Positions 16,927-25,459 of a stretch of 64,000 bases of DNA are shown piece by piece. Position 1 is the first letter of the stretch. Each line of letters starts with the position of its first letter. Position numbers and translations under genes: made by a program. The stretch lies in contig NZ_CP035493.1 in the NCBI RefSeq assembly GCF_004135385.1, positions 310,001 to 374,000 on the forward strand. Reading direction: 5' to 3'. Origin of the DNA: Xylanimonas protaetiae (GTDB lineage: Bacteria > Actinomycetota > Actinomycetes > Actinomycetales > Cellulomonadaceae). The notes beneath the pieces were generated by a model, which did not search any database, was not told the DNA's origin, and saw only the letters and a list, made by a program, of their open reading frames with translations.

Positions 16927-18239
16927 GCGCGGGTGCTGGTCGGCAGCGTCACGTCCACCACCGTAGGCCCGCCCTCGGGGCTGGACAGGTGGAACGTCCC
17001 GTCCACGGACGCGATCCGCTCCACGAGGCCGGCCAGCCCGGTGCGCTCCCCGTCCGTGCCGCCGGTCACGACGACGGCGCCGCCGCGGCCGTCGTCGCGC
17101 ACGCGCAGCCGCAGCGTGGCCGTGTCGGGGCGGTCGACCAGCACGTAGGCGCCCGTCGCGCGGGCGTGCTTGGCGACGTTGGTGAGCAGCTCGGCGACGG
17201 TGAAGTACGCGATCGAGCGCACCGCCGGTGCCAGCACGGCGTCGTCGACGGACGCGTCGACGTCGACCGTGACGGGCAGCGGGGCGCGTGCGGCGAGCGT
17301 CTCGAGCGCCACGGCGAGGCCGTCGTCGAGGGCCGGCGGGTGGATGCCGCGCGCGATCTCGCGCAGCTCCGTCAGGGCCTCCTTGGTGGAGGCGTGCGCG
17401 GTGTCCAGCAGATCGGCGGCGAGCGCGGGGTCGCCGCCCGCGGCGAGCTGCTCGCGCGCCTCGCCGAGCTGCATGGCGACGGCGACGAGCCGGGCCTGCG
17501 TGCCGTCGTGCAGGTCGCGCTCGATGCGGCGCAGGCGGGCGTCGGCGTCCTCGACGGCGGCCGCGCGCGAGGCGCGCAGCGCGGCCACGCGGATCGACCC
17601 CGACGTCGGGCCGAGCAGGCCGCGCACCAGGCCGCGGTGCAGCGAGGTGAGGCCGTGCGTGAGGAACGGCCAGACCAGCAGGAAGACCAGCCCGCCGAGG
17701 GCCACGAGGGCGATGCGGGGCGGCGTGTTGGCGACCCAGTACCAGTGGCCGTTCTGGATGGAGAAGCCGCGCTCGCGCGCGCCGCCCGGGAAGCCCTGCA
17801 GCGGCAGCGACCACCACCACGTCCAGTACGTGATGCCGCCGAGGCCGACGGCCAAGAACGTCGTCGAGACGACGAACGAGAAGATCGTCAACGGGAACGT
17901 GACGAACAGGAAGAGCAGGGCGCGCCAGCCGGTGCCGTCGAACAGCATGGCGGCGAGCGACCGCCAGAACCCGCGCGGGCGGACGAACGCCGGCGGGGCG
18001 TCGACGTCGACACCGAGGGCCGAGCGCGCCAGGCCGCGATGGGCCGAGCCCCAGCCCCGGCCGCCCAGCACGAGCCCGCCCACGAGGAACAGTCCGACGA
18101 CGGTGACGAGCAGCCCGGCGCCCAGCGAGGGGACGAGCAGCGCGTAGGCGAGGCCGAAGGGCGCGAGCAGCAGCGCTACCCAGAGGTAGCCGTACTCGCG
18201 CCAGGTGCGGGCGGACAGGGCGTGGGGCACGGTGTTCAT
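16923..18239 (-). CDS. HisKA_3 sensor histidine kinase
   Basis: The 438-residue protein has about four N-terminal hydrophobic helices (roughly 19-60, 106-135, 174-195) separated by a sensor-like region. The HisKA_3 dimerisation motif IERDLHDGTQARLVAVAMQLG carries phospho-accepting His244. The HATPase domain (about 325-435) has VAELLTNVAKHARA and RDDGRGGA. This architecture is common for actinobacterial NarL-type sensors. ATG 18239 has GAGG about 9 nt upstream. The open frame extends 12 codons further. The gene is co-transcribed with its regulator (ATGA overlap). Confidence 0.9.
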   Translation of the reverse strand: MNTVPHALSARTWREYGYLWVALLLAPFGLAYALLVPSLGAGLLVTVVGLFLVGGLVLGGRGWGSAHRGLARSALGVDVDAPPAFVRPRGFWRSLAAMLFDGTGWRALLFLFVTFPLTIFSFVVSTTFLAVGLGGITYWTWWWSLPLQGFPGGARERGFSIQNGHWYWVANTPPRIALVALGGLVFLLVWPFLTHGLTSLHRGLVRGLLGPTSGSIRVAALRASRAAAVEDADARLRRIERDLHDGTQARLVAVAMQLGEAREQLAAGGDPALAADLLDTAHASTKEALTELREIARGIHPPALDDGLAVALETLAARAPLPVTVDVDASVDDAVLAPAVRSIAYFTVAELLTNVAKHARATGAYVLVDRPDTATLRLRVRDDGRGGAVVVTGGTDGERTGLAGLVERIASVDGTFHLSSPEGGPTVVDVTLPTSTRA

Positions 18240-18257
18240 GCAACCAGCCTCACGGCC

Positions 18258-18310
18258 GGGGGCGTCGGAGAACACGGGGGCGTCCGCCGTCCCGGCGGGG
18301 GATGTCCCCC
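18258..18310. promoter_or_regulatory. repeated GGGGGCGTC elements upstream of the kinase gene
   Basis: GGGGGCGTC occurs at 18258-18266 and 18276-18284. The related palindrome GGGGGATGTCCCCC lies at 18297-18310. Spacing is 18 and 21 bp, close to two helical turns. They lie 19-71 nt upstream of the kinase start and are a candidate binding array for the cognate NarL-type regulator. Confidence 0.45.
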
Positions 18311-18330
18311 GTGACGGCGGTCACGCGGGC

Positions 18331-18372
18331 CGCCCTCGCCGTCCTGCGCGAGGTCGCAGGACGGCGAGGGCG
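18331..18372 (-). terminator. strong stem-loop after ahcY
   Basis: CGCCCTCGCCGTCCTGCG (18331-18348) is perfectly complementary to 18355-18372, an 18-bp stem with a 6-nt loop. It begins 15 nt past the ahcY stop codon. There is no clear U-tract, as often seen in high-GC actinobacteria. Confidence 0.75.
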
Positions 18373-18386
18373 GGCGGCGCATAGCC

Positions 18387-19883
<1,497 letters not shown>

Positions 19884-19951
19884 GGAAGAACCTCCGAGGG
19901 ACAGGCGTCAGTGAGGGTGGCGCTGGGGGCTCCCGTGTGCGCTCGTGGCCC

Positions 19952-19957
19952 AGCCTA
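19952..19957 (-). promoter_or_regulatory. candidate -10 of ahcY
   Basis: TAGGCT on the minus strand would start transcription near 19945 and give a leader of about 62 nt before the ahcY ATG. No clear -35 is visible. Confidence 0.4.
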
Positions 19958-19980
19958 TCTGCCGGCCCGTCCCGGGCCCC

Positions 19981-20033
19981 GGCGCGTCGGGGTCCCGGCA
20001 CGCCCGGGGCCGGCGCGTCGCGGTCCCGGCACG
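19981..20033. repeat. intergenic direct repeat, 31-bp period
   Basis: The 22-mers at 19981-20002 and 20012-20033 differ at one position. They lie in the ahcY/MFS divergent gap, and the second copy ends in the GGAGG preceding the MFS gene. Confidence 0.75.
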
Positions 20034-20050
20034 GAGGATGATGGGCCCTG

Positions 20051-21334
20051 ATGCCTGACGCAACCAATCCTCCGCTCTTCCCGTTCCGGACCGTGGTGCT
20101 GGGTGCGTTCGTGCCCGCGTTCCTGTTCGACGTCGGCGTCGGCGCGCTGCTGCCGGTCATCGCGCCCACCGCGACCGACCTGGGCTCGAGCCTCGCCGTC
20201 GCGGGCGTGGTCGCCGCCCTGCTGCCGATCGGCACGATCGCGGCCGACCTGCCCGCGGGGGCGCTGGCCGCGAAGGTGGGCGACCGCGTCGCGATGGTCA
20301 TCGCGGGCGTCGTCGGCGCGGTCGCGTTCGCGCTCGCCGCGCTGGCCGCCAGCCTGGTGGTCCTGGCGGGCGCCGTGCTCGTGCTCGGTGCCGCAGAGGC
20401 CGTGTTCAACCTCGCCCGGCACTCGTACCTCACGGAGATCACGCCGCCGCTCAAGCGGGCGCGCGTCATGTCCACGCTCGGCGGGGTGCACCGCATCGGG
20501 CAGTTCGTCGGCCCGTTCGCGGGCGCGCTCGTCATCGACCGGGTCGGGCTGCACGGCGCGTACTGGCTCGCCGCGGTCGCGGCGGTCGCCGCGACCGTCA
20601 CGGTCGTCCTCGTCCGCGACGACATCCCGACGCCGGTCCCGGCAAGGGCTGTCGTCGCGTCGGCTGTCGTCGCGTCGTCGGGCGGCACGTCGTCGGGCGG
20701 CGACGCCCCGCGCGCGACGCTCGGGTCCGTGCTGCGCGACCACCGCGCCCTCTTCACGACGCTCGGCGTCGCGTGCCTGCTCATCGGGGCCGTGCGCGGG
20801 GCGCGGCAGACCGTCATCCCGCTGTGGGGCGAGCACCTGGGGCTCGACCCGGCCGTCGCGTCGGTGATCTTCGGCGTCGCGGGCGGTGTCGACATGCTGC
20901 TGTTCTACCCGGCGGGCAAGGTCATGGACCGCATGGGCCGCAACTGGATCGCGATCCCGTCGATGCTGCTCATGGGCGTCGCGCTCGTGCTGCTGCCGTT
21001 CACGGGCGGGGCGACGTCGCTCGCCGTCGTCGGTATGGCGCTCGGGTTCGGCAACGGGATCGGCTCGGGCATCCTCATGACGCTCGGCTCGGACGCGTCA
21101 CCCGCGCACGGGCGGGCGCAGTTCCTCGGGCTGTGGCGCGTGCTCCAGGACACGGGGTCGGCCGTGGGGCCGCTCGTCGTGTCCGCGGGCGCCGCGCTCG
21201 GCTCGCTCGCCGCGGGCATCTGGGCCACGGCCGCGCTCGCCCCGACGGCGGCCGCGGCGCTCGCCCGCTGGGTGCCGCGGTGGACCGTCCACGCCAACCG
21301 CACGACGCGGCGCGCGGCGGGGATCGTCTCCTGA
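20051..21334 (+). CDS. major facilitator superfamily transporter
   Basis: The 427-residue protein has about twelve hydrophobic helices in two halves joined by a Ser/Gly-rich cytoplasmic loop (about 195-225). An MFS motif-A-like segment GALAAKVGDRVAMV lies between helices 2 and 3, with a related GKVMDRMGRNW in the second half. It is probably an exporter of the drug/metabolite type; the substrate cannot be inferred. Earlier ATGs at 20038 and 20041 run into a stop, so 20051 is the start, with GGAGG about 15 nt upstream. The loop carries tandem 15-bp duplications. Confidence 0.85.
   Translation: MPDATNPPLFPFRTVVLGAFVPAFLFDVGVGALLPVIAPTATDLGSSLAVAGVVAALLPIGTIAADLPAGALAAKVGDRVAMVIAGVVGAVAFALAALAASLVVLAGAVLVLGAAEAVFNLARHSYLTEITPPLKRARVMSTLGGVHRIGQFVGPFAGALVIDRVGLHGAYWLAAVAAVAATVTVVLVRDDIPTPVPARAVVASAVVASSGGTSSGGDAPRATLGSVLRDHRALFTTLGVACLLIGAVRGARQTVIPLWGEHLGLDPAVASVIFGVAGGVDMLLFYPAGKVMDRMGRNWIAIPSMLLMGVALVLLPFTGGATSLAVVGMALGFGNGIGSGILMTLGSDASPAHGRAQFLGLWRVLQDTGSAVGPLVVSAGAALGSLAAGIWATAALAPTAAAALARWVPRWTVHANRTTRRAAGIVS
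20648..20704. repeat. two consecutive 15-bp tandem duplications in the MFS loop
   Basis: 20648-20662 is repeated exactly at 20663-20677. The overlapping unit 20675-20689 is repeated imperfectly at 20690-20704. They encode AVVAS-AVVAS and SGGT-SSGGD in the central loop of the transporter. Confidence 0.8.
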
Positions 21335-21343
21335 CGGGTGAGC

Positions 21344-21417
21344 GCCGGGTCCTGCGACTCCACGCGGGATGACGGAGCGCCCCGTCATCCTGCGCGCGGC
21401 GCGTCGCAGGACCCGGC
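21344..21417. terminator. nested palindrome, bidirectional terminator
   Basis: Outer arms GCCGGGTCCTGCGAC (21344-21358) and its exact complement (21403-21417) enclose an inner hairpin, GGATGACGG with CCGTCATCC around 21367-21389. It separates the convergent MFS and Trm112 genes. Confidence 0.7.
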
Positions 21418-21423
21418 GTCGCC

Positions 21424-21609
21424 TCAGAGCGGGCGCGCGTCCGACTCCAGCAGCACGGGGATGCCCTCGCGGACCGGGTAGGCCAGCGGGCGCTCCTTGT
21501 CGGTCGAGTGCAGCTCCGGCTCGCCGTCCGGGCCGACGCCGTCGACCAGCTCGGCACCCGTGACCGGGCAGCGCAGGATCTCGCGGACCCAGGGCGCGAT
21601 GAGGTTCAC
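21424..21609 (-). CDS. Trm112 family small protein
   Basis: The 61-residue protein matches the Trm112/YcaR family by its opening (PWVREILRCPVTGAEL) and closing YPVREGIPVLLESDARPL. Eukaryotic Trm112 activates methyltransferases; the bacterial role is unclear. Only one cysteine of the usual metal-binding set is present (CPVTG), so zinc binding is doubtful. The GTG start at 21609 overlaps the manB stop as GTGA. The open frame continues upstream only as an antisense-like shadow of manB. Confidence 0.85.
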   Translation of the reverse strand: MNLIAPWVREILRCPVTGAELVDGVGPDGEPELHSTDKERPLAYPVREGIPVLLESDARPL

Positions 21610-23060
21610 GCGGGCTCTCCTCCCTCGGCGCGCACGAGCGACAGGACGTCGTCGCGCACCTTCTCCATGATGTCGGCGTCGGCCGCCTCGACGTTGAGGC
21701 GCAGCAGCGGCTCGGTGTTCGAGGCGCGCAGGTTGAACCACCAGCGCGGGGTCGCGTCCCAGTGGGACACGGTCGCGCCGTCGAGCTCGTCGAGCGTCGC
21801 GTCCGGGTAGGCGGCCAGGTAGGCGTCGAGGACGCGCCGGCGCGCGGCGGCGACGTCGGGCACACGCGAGTTGATCTCGCCCGAGGCGACGTACGGCTCG
21901 TACATCTCCGAGAGCGCCGACATCGGGTGCTCCTGCCCGCCGAGCGCGGCGAGCACGTGCATCGCGGCGAGCATGCCCGTGTCCGCGAACCAGAAGTCGC
22001 GGAAGTAGTAGTGCGCGGAGTGCTCGCCGCCGAACACGGCCTCGTGCTCGGCCATCTCGGCCTTGATGAACGAGTGGCCCACGCGCGTGCGCACCGTCGT
22101 CGCGCCCGCGGCCTGGAGCAGCTCGGGCACGGCCTGCGAGGTGATCAGGTTGTGGATGATCGTCGCGGGGCGGCCCTCGGCGAGCTCCTTGGCCAGCTCG
22201 CGCAGGCCCACGAGCGCCGTCACGGCCGACGGCGAGACCGCACGCCCGTTCTCGTCGACGACGAAGCAGCGGTCGGCGTCGCCGTCGAACGCCAGCCCGA
22301 GGTCGGCGCCGTGCTCGACGACGGCCGCCTGCAGGTCGACGAGGTTCTTCGGGTCGAGCGGGTTCGCCTCGTGGTTCGGGAACGAACCGTCGAGCTCGAA
22401 GTACAGCGGCACGATGTCGAGCGGCAGGGCCGGCAGGCCGGCGCCCGTGCCCAGCACCGCGGGCACGGTGTGGCCGCCCATGCCGTTGCCGGCGTCGACG
22501 ACGACCTTGAGCGGGCGGATGCCGGACAGGTCCACGAGCGAGCGCAGGAACGCTGAGTACTCGCCGAGCAGGTCGACCTCGGAGACCGTGCCCCGCTCCT
22601 CGGCCGGGGCGGGCAGCCCCTCGTCGAGGAACGTCTGGGCGAGCGAGCGCACCTCGGCGAGGCCGGTCGCCTCGCCCACGGGGCGGGCGCCGGGGCGGCA
22701 CAGCTTGATGCCGTTGTAGATGGCGGGGTTGTGCGACGCCGTGAACATCGCACCGGGCACGTTGCGCGCGCCCGACGCGTAGTAGAGGCCGTCCGTGGAG
22801 CACAGGCCGATGAGGACGACGTCGACACCCGCGTCGGTCAGCCCGTGCGCGAAGGCCTGGACGAGCTCGGGGCCCGAGTCGCGCATGTCGTTGCCGATGA
22901 CGACCTCGGGGCGCGTCGCGCCGTCGCCTGAGCCTGGGAGCACGACGACGCGCGCGAACGCCGCGCCGACCGCCTCGGCCACCGCCGGGGAGAACGGGTC
23001 CGGGACGGTACCGCGGACGTCATAGGCCTTGATGATCGTGGTGAGATCGATGCTCGTCAC
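21606..23060 (-). CDS. manB: phosphomannomutase/phosphoglucomutase
   Basis: The 484-residue alpha-D-phosphohexomutase interconverts mannose-6-phosphate and mannose-1-phosphate, between ManA and ManC in GDP-mannose synthesis. Visible are KAYDVRG near the N-terminus, the active-site serine loop MFTASHNPAIYNGIK (Ser109), the metal loop AFDGDADRCF, the sugar loop FGGEHSAHYY, and the phosphate-binding RASNTEPLLRLNVEA near the C-terminus. The frame extends 47 codons upstream. The GTG at 23060 is chosen because TACTCT lies 6 nt before it, fitting a leaderless transcript; the nearest GGAGG is too distant. It is coupled to the Trm112 gene by GTGA. Confidence 0.93.
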   Translation of the reverse strand: MTSIDLTTIIKAYDVRGTVPDPFSPAVAEAVGAAFARVVVLPGSGDGATRPEVVIGNDMRDSGPELVQAFAHGLTDAGVDVVLIGLCSTDGLYYASGARNVPGAMFTASHNPAIYNGIKLCRPGARPVGEATGLAEVRSLAQTFLDEGLPAPAEERGTVSEVDLLGEYSAFLRSLVDLSGIRPLKVVVDAGNGMGGHTVPAVLGTGAGLPALPLDIVPLYFELDGSFPNHEANPLDPKNLVDLQAAVVEHGADLGLAFDGDADRCFVVDENGRAVSPSAVTALVGLRELAKELAEGRPATIIHNLITSQAVPELLQAAGATTVRTRVGHSFIKAEMAEHEAVFGGEHSAHYYFRDFWFADTGMLAAMHVLAALGGQEHPMSALSEMYEPYVASGEINSRVPDVAAARRRVLDAYLAAYPDATLDELDGATVSHWDATPRWWFNLRASNTEPLLRLNVEAADADIMEKVRDDVLSLVRAEGGEPA

Positions 23061-23066
23061 GTCGCA

Positions 23067-23072
23067 AGAGTA
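23067..23072 (-). promoter_or_regulatory. leaderless -10 of manB
   Basis: TACTCT ends 6 nt before the manB GTG, placing the predicted transcription start at or next to the start codon. Confidence 0.55.
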
Positions 23073-23148
23073 CGTGCTGCTCCTCCGGCCCGACCCGGCG
23101 TGGCGACGACGACCGGCTCGCGGGACGGTGTGGGAGCCTTGACCCGCC

Positions 23149-24383
23149 ATGGCTACCACGACTCCGGGAACCGCAGCCGCGATCCTCCCGCTCGCGAACA
23201 CCGTCCAGCACTACGACTGGGGGTCCCGCACCCGTCTCCACGAGCTGCTGGGCGACGCTCCGGACGGGCGGCCGGCGGCGGAGCTGTGGCTGGGCGCGCA
23301 CCCGTCCGCGCCGTCGCGCGCCCGGACGCGAGACGGCGACGTCGCCCTGGACGCCCTGATCCGCGCCGACCCCGGCTACATGCTCGGCCGTCGCGTGTCC
23401 GACGAGTACGGGCCACGCCTGCCCTACCTGCTCAAGGTGCTCGCCGCGGACCGGGCCCTCTCGCTCCAGGTCCACCCCAAGCCCCACCTGGCTCGCGCCG
23501 GGTTCAACCGGGAGAACCGGCTCGGGATCGCCGCGGACTCGCCGACCCGCTCGTTCCACGACGACCAGCACAAGCCCGAGATGATCGTCGCGCTGTCGCC
23601 GTTCGACGCGCTCGCCGGGTTCCGCCCGGGCAGGGCCGCGCTCGCCGTCCTGGACGGCCTCGCCGGACCGCTCGTGGACAGCGTCCGTGCCGAGCTGACG
23701 CGCGACAGGTCCGCACGCGGGATCCGCGCGGCGTTCGGCCACCTCATCGCGGCCCGCGCCGACGCCGCGTGCCCTGACCTGATCGCGGAGACGCTCGCGT
23801 CGGTCCGTGCGCGCGTGGCCACCGGCTCGCCGTACGCGCAGGCCGACGCCACCGTGCTCCGCCTCGCCGACGAGCACCCGGACGACCCGGGAGCCATCGC
23901 GTCCCTGCTGCTCAACCGGGTCACGCTCGCACCGGGCGAGGCCCTGTTCCTCGCGGCGGGCGAGATCCACGCCTACCTGTCCGGCGTCGGCGTCGAGATC
24001 ATGGCGAGCAGCGACAACGTGCTGCGCGCGGGCCTGACGAGCAAGCACGTCGACGTGCCCGCGCTCTTCGAGGCGGCGTCGTTCGACCCGCACCCGCCCC
24101 GCGTCCCGCAGACGGAGTCCGCCGGCTCGCGGGGCCAGGTCCACACCTTCCGCCCGCCCGTGCGCGAGTTCGCGCTCACACTCGTCGACGTCGACGCCGC
24201 CGAGGCTCTCGACGTCGCGGCGTCGGGGCCGCGGACCGTCCTGTGCCTCGACGGAGAGATCACCGTGGCGGCCGCGGCGGAGCGGGTCACGCTCGCGCGG
24301 GGGCGTCCGTGTTCGTCGCCCACGCGGCGGGGCCGCTCACGCTCTCGGGCGACGGCCAGGCCGTCGTGGCCTGGGTGCCGTAG
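23149..24383 (+). CDS. manA: mannose-6-phosphate isomerase, frameshifted near the C-terminus
   Basis: This type I phosphomannose isomerase converts fructose-6-phosphate to mannose-6-phosphate. Zinc-site features are SLQVHPKP (Q107, H109), HKPEMIVAL (E144) and AGEIHAYL. As given, the frame is lost at a G5 tract (24299-24303): it reads on into arginine-rich sequence and would stop only at 24636, across the DUF3499 gene. Adding one G restores LARGASVFVAHAAGPLTLSG and a stop at 24381-24383, giving 411 residues, a family-typical length. Coordinates cover this corrected gene. Either a base-call error or a real frameshift. It diverges from manB. Confidence 0.88.
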
Positions 24384-24418
24384 GGCCCGGCCCTTCTGCG
24401 CAGGACCCTGCCGAGACC

Positions 24419-24793
24419 CTAGAGCCCCGGTGGCTCCTGCTGCTGCGCGCGCAGCACTCGCAGGTGCCCGCGGCGGGCGGTCTCGGAGACGGAGGCGGGC
24501 TCGGCCGGCGTCGTCGGGCGGGCGCGCCCTGCCTCGCGCACGGCCTCCGCGAGCGCGGACAGGTCGTCCGGCGTCGGGCGCGTGTCGGCGTACTCGGCGG
24601 AGAGCCGCACCACCTCCCAGCCGCGCGGCGCCGTGAGGCGCCCGGCATGGTCGGCGCACAGGTCGTAGCTGTGGGGCTCCGCGAGCTGTGCCAGCGGGCC
24701 GAGGACCGCGGTGGAGTCCGCGTACACGTAGGTGAGCGTCGCGACGGCCGCACGCGTGCAGGCCGTGCGCGAGCACTGCCGAACCGATCTCAC
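24419..24793 (-). CDS. DUF3499 domain protein
   Basis: The 124-residue protein has an actinobacterial DUF3499 core. It starts RQCSRTACTRAAVATLTYVYADSTAVLGPL and has a possible metal site (C7, C12, C46, H49). SYDLCADHAGRLTAPRGWEVVRL follows, then a Ser/Ala-rich tail. Function unknown. In mycobacteria the homologue (Rv3258c) lies between manB and the Rv3259 gene, as here. It diverges from the zincin-like gene with leaderless -10 elements on both sides. Confidence 0.88.
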   Translation of the reverse strand: MRSVRQCSRTACTRAAVATLTYVYADSTAVLGPLAQLAEPHSYDLCADHAGRLTAPRGWEVVRLSAEYADTRPTPDDLSALAEAVREAGRARPTTPAEPASVSETARRGHLRVLRAQQQEPPGL

Positions 24794-24799
24794 GCCGTG

Positions 24800-24805
24800 A
24801 CCCTA
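24800..24805 (-). promoter_or_regulatory. leaderless -10 of the DUF3499 gene
   Basis: TAGGGT ends 6 nt before the GTG at 24793, fitting leaderless transcription. Confidence 0.55.
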
Positions 24806-24895
24806 CGCCCCGGCGGGCCCGGCCACGCGGCTCCACGCCGCGCGTGACCGCACCGTGACCGGCGCCGCTCGCCCGGCTGGCTGCAGGGGCACGGG

Positions 24896-24901
24896 TAGGC
24901 T
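24896..24901 (+). promoter_or_regulatory. leaderless -10 of the zincin-like gene
   Basis: TAGGCT ends 6 nt before the GTG at 24908, again fitting leaderless transcription. Confidence 0.55.
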
Positions 24902-24907
24902 CGCGGG

Positions 24908-25459
24908 GTGGGAATCTTCGGCTCGTCACGCGGCTCCGGGCCCGCGCCCCGGCCGCACGGGCACTCGCGCCGCCTGCGGACCGGGGCGGCGCCCGCCCCC
25001 GAGGTGGGCGATCCCGTCGCGACGACCGGCGCCGACCTCCCGCCGGCGCCGCCGCGTCGCCGCGACCGCCGGGGCCGCGGGCTGCGCGGTCCCCTGATGC
25101 CCGCCACCCTGCCGGCCCACCGCACGCGCGCCGACCAGTTCGACGACCTGGTGCTCGACGCCGTCGACGACCTCGAGCGCACCTGGGCGCGGCAGCTCGC
25201 CGGCACGGAGTTCGCGGTGGAGGACGTGCCGCCGTCGGACCCCGCGCCGTGGGAGGACGGCGGCGTGCCGCTGGGCCGCTGCTTCCCCGCGGAGTCGGGG
25301 CAGCCCGCCCGGGTGGTGGTGTACCGGCGCCCGGTCGAGCTGCGGGCCGAGGACGAGGACGACCTCGCCGACCTGGTGCACGACGTCGTCGTGGAGCAGG
25401 TGGCGCACCTGCTCGCGCGGACGCCGGAGGAGATCGACCCGGGCTTCGAGGGACGCTAG
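24908..25459 (+). CDS. zincin-like metallopeptidase family protein, degenerate active site
   Basis: The 183-residue protein has a basic, Pro/Gly-rich N-terminus (about 1-70). A domain resembling the minimal-gluzincin/DUF1025 family follows (RADQFDDLVLDAVDDLERTW, about 74-93, then VVVYRRPVELRAEDEDDLADLVHDVVVEQVAHLL). The HExxH zinc motif expected at VHDVVVEQVAHLL is absent: the first His is replaced and the remaining H is out of register, so peptidase activity is doubtful. Its stop codon shares the CTAG tetranucleotide with the convergent DUF5719 stop. Confidence 0.75.
   Translation: MGIFGSSRGSGPAPRPHGHSRRLRTGAAPAPEVGDPVATTGADLPPAPPRRRDRRGRGLRGPLMPATLPAHRTRADQFDDLVLDAVDDLERTWARQLAGTEFAVEDVPPSDPAPWEDGGVPLGRCFPAESGQPARVVVYRRPVELRAEDEDDLADLVHDVVVEQVAHLLARTPEEIDPGFEGR

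Noticed and set aside
18258-18305. G-quadruplex upstream of the kinase gene
   Set aside because: Only three long G-tracts with loops over 10 nt; direct-repeat operators explain the pattern better.
19884-19950. SAH riboswitch in the ahcY leader
   Set aside because: The predicted leader is only about 62 nt and I could not find the conserved SAH aptamer core.
23149-24636. 495-residue manA product with an Arg-rich tail
   Set aside because: The tail overlaps DUF3499 antisense and lacks the family C-terminus, which lies in the next frame.
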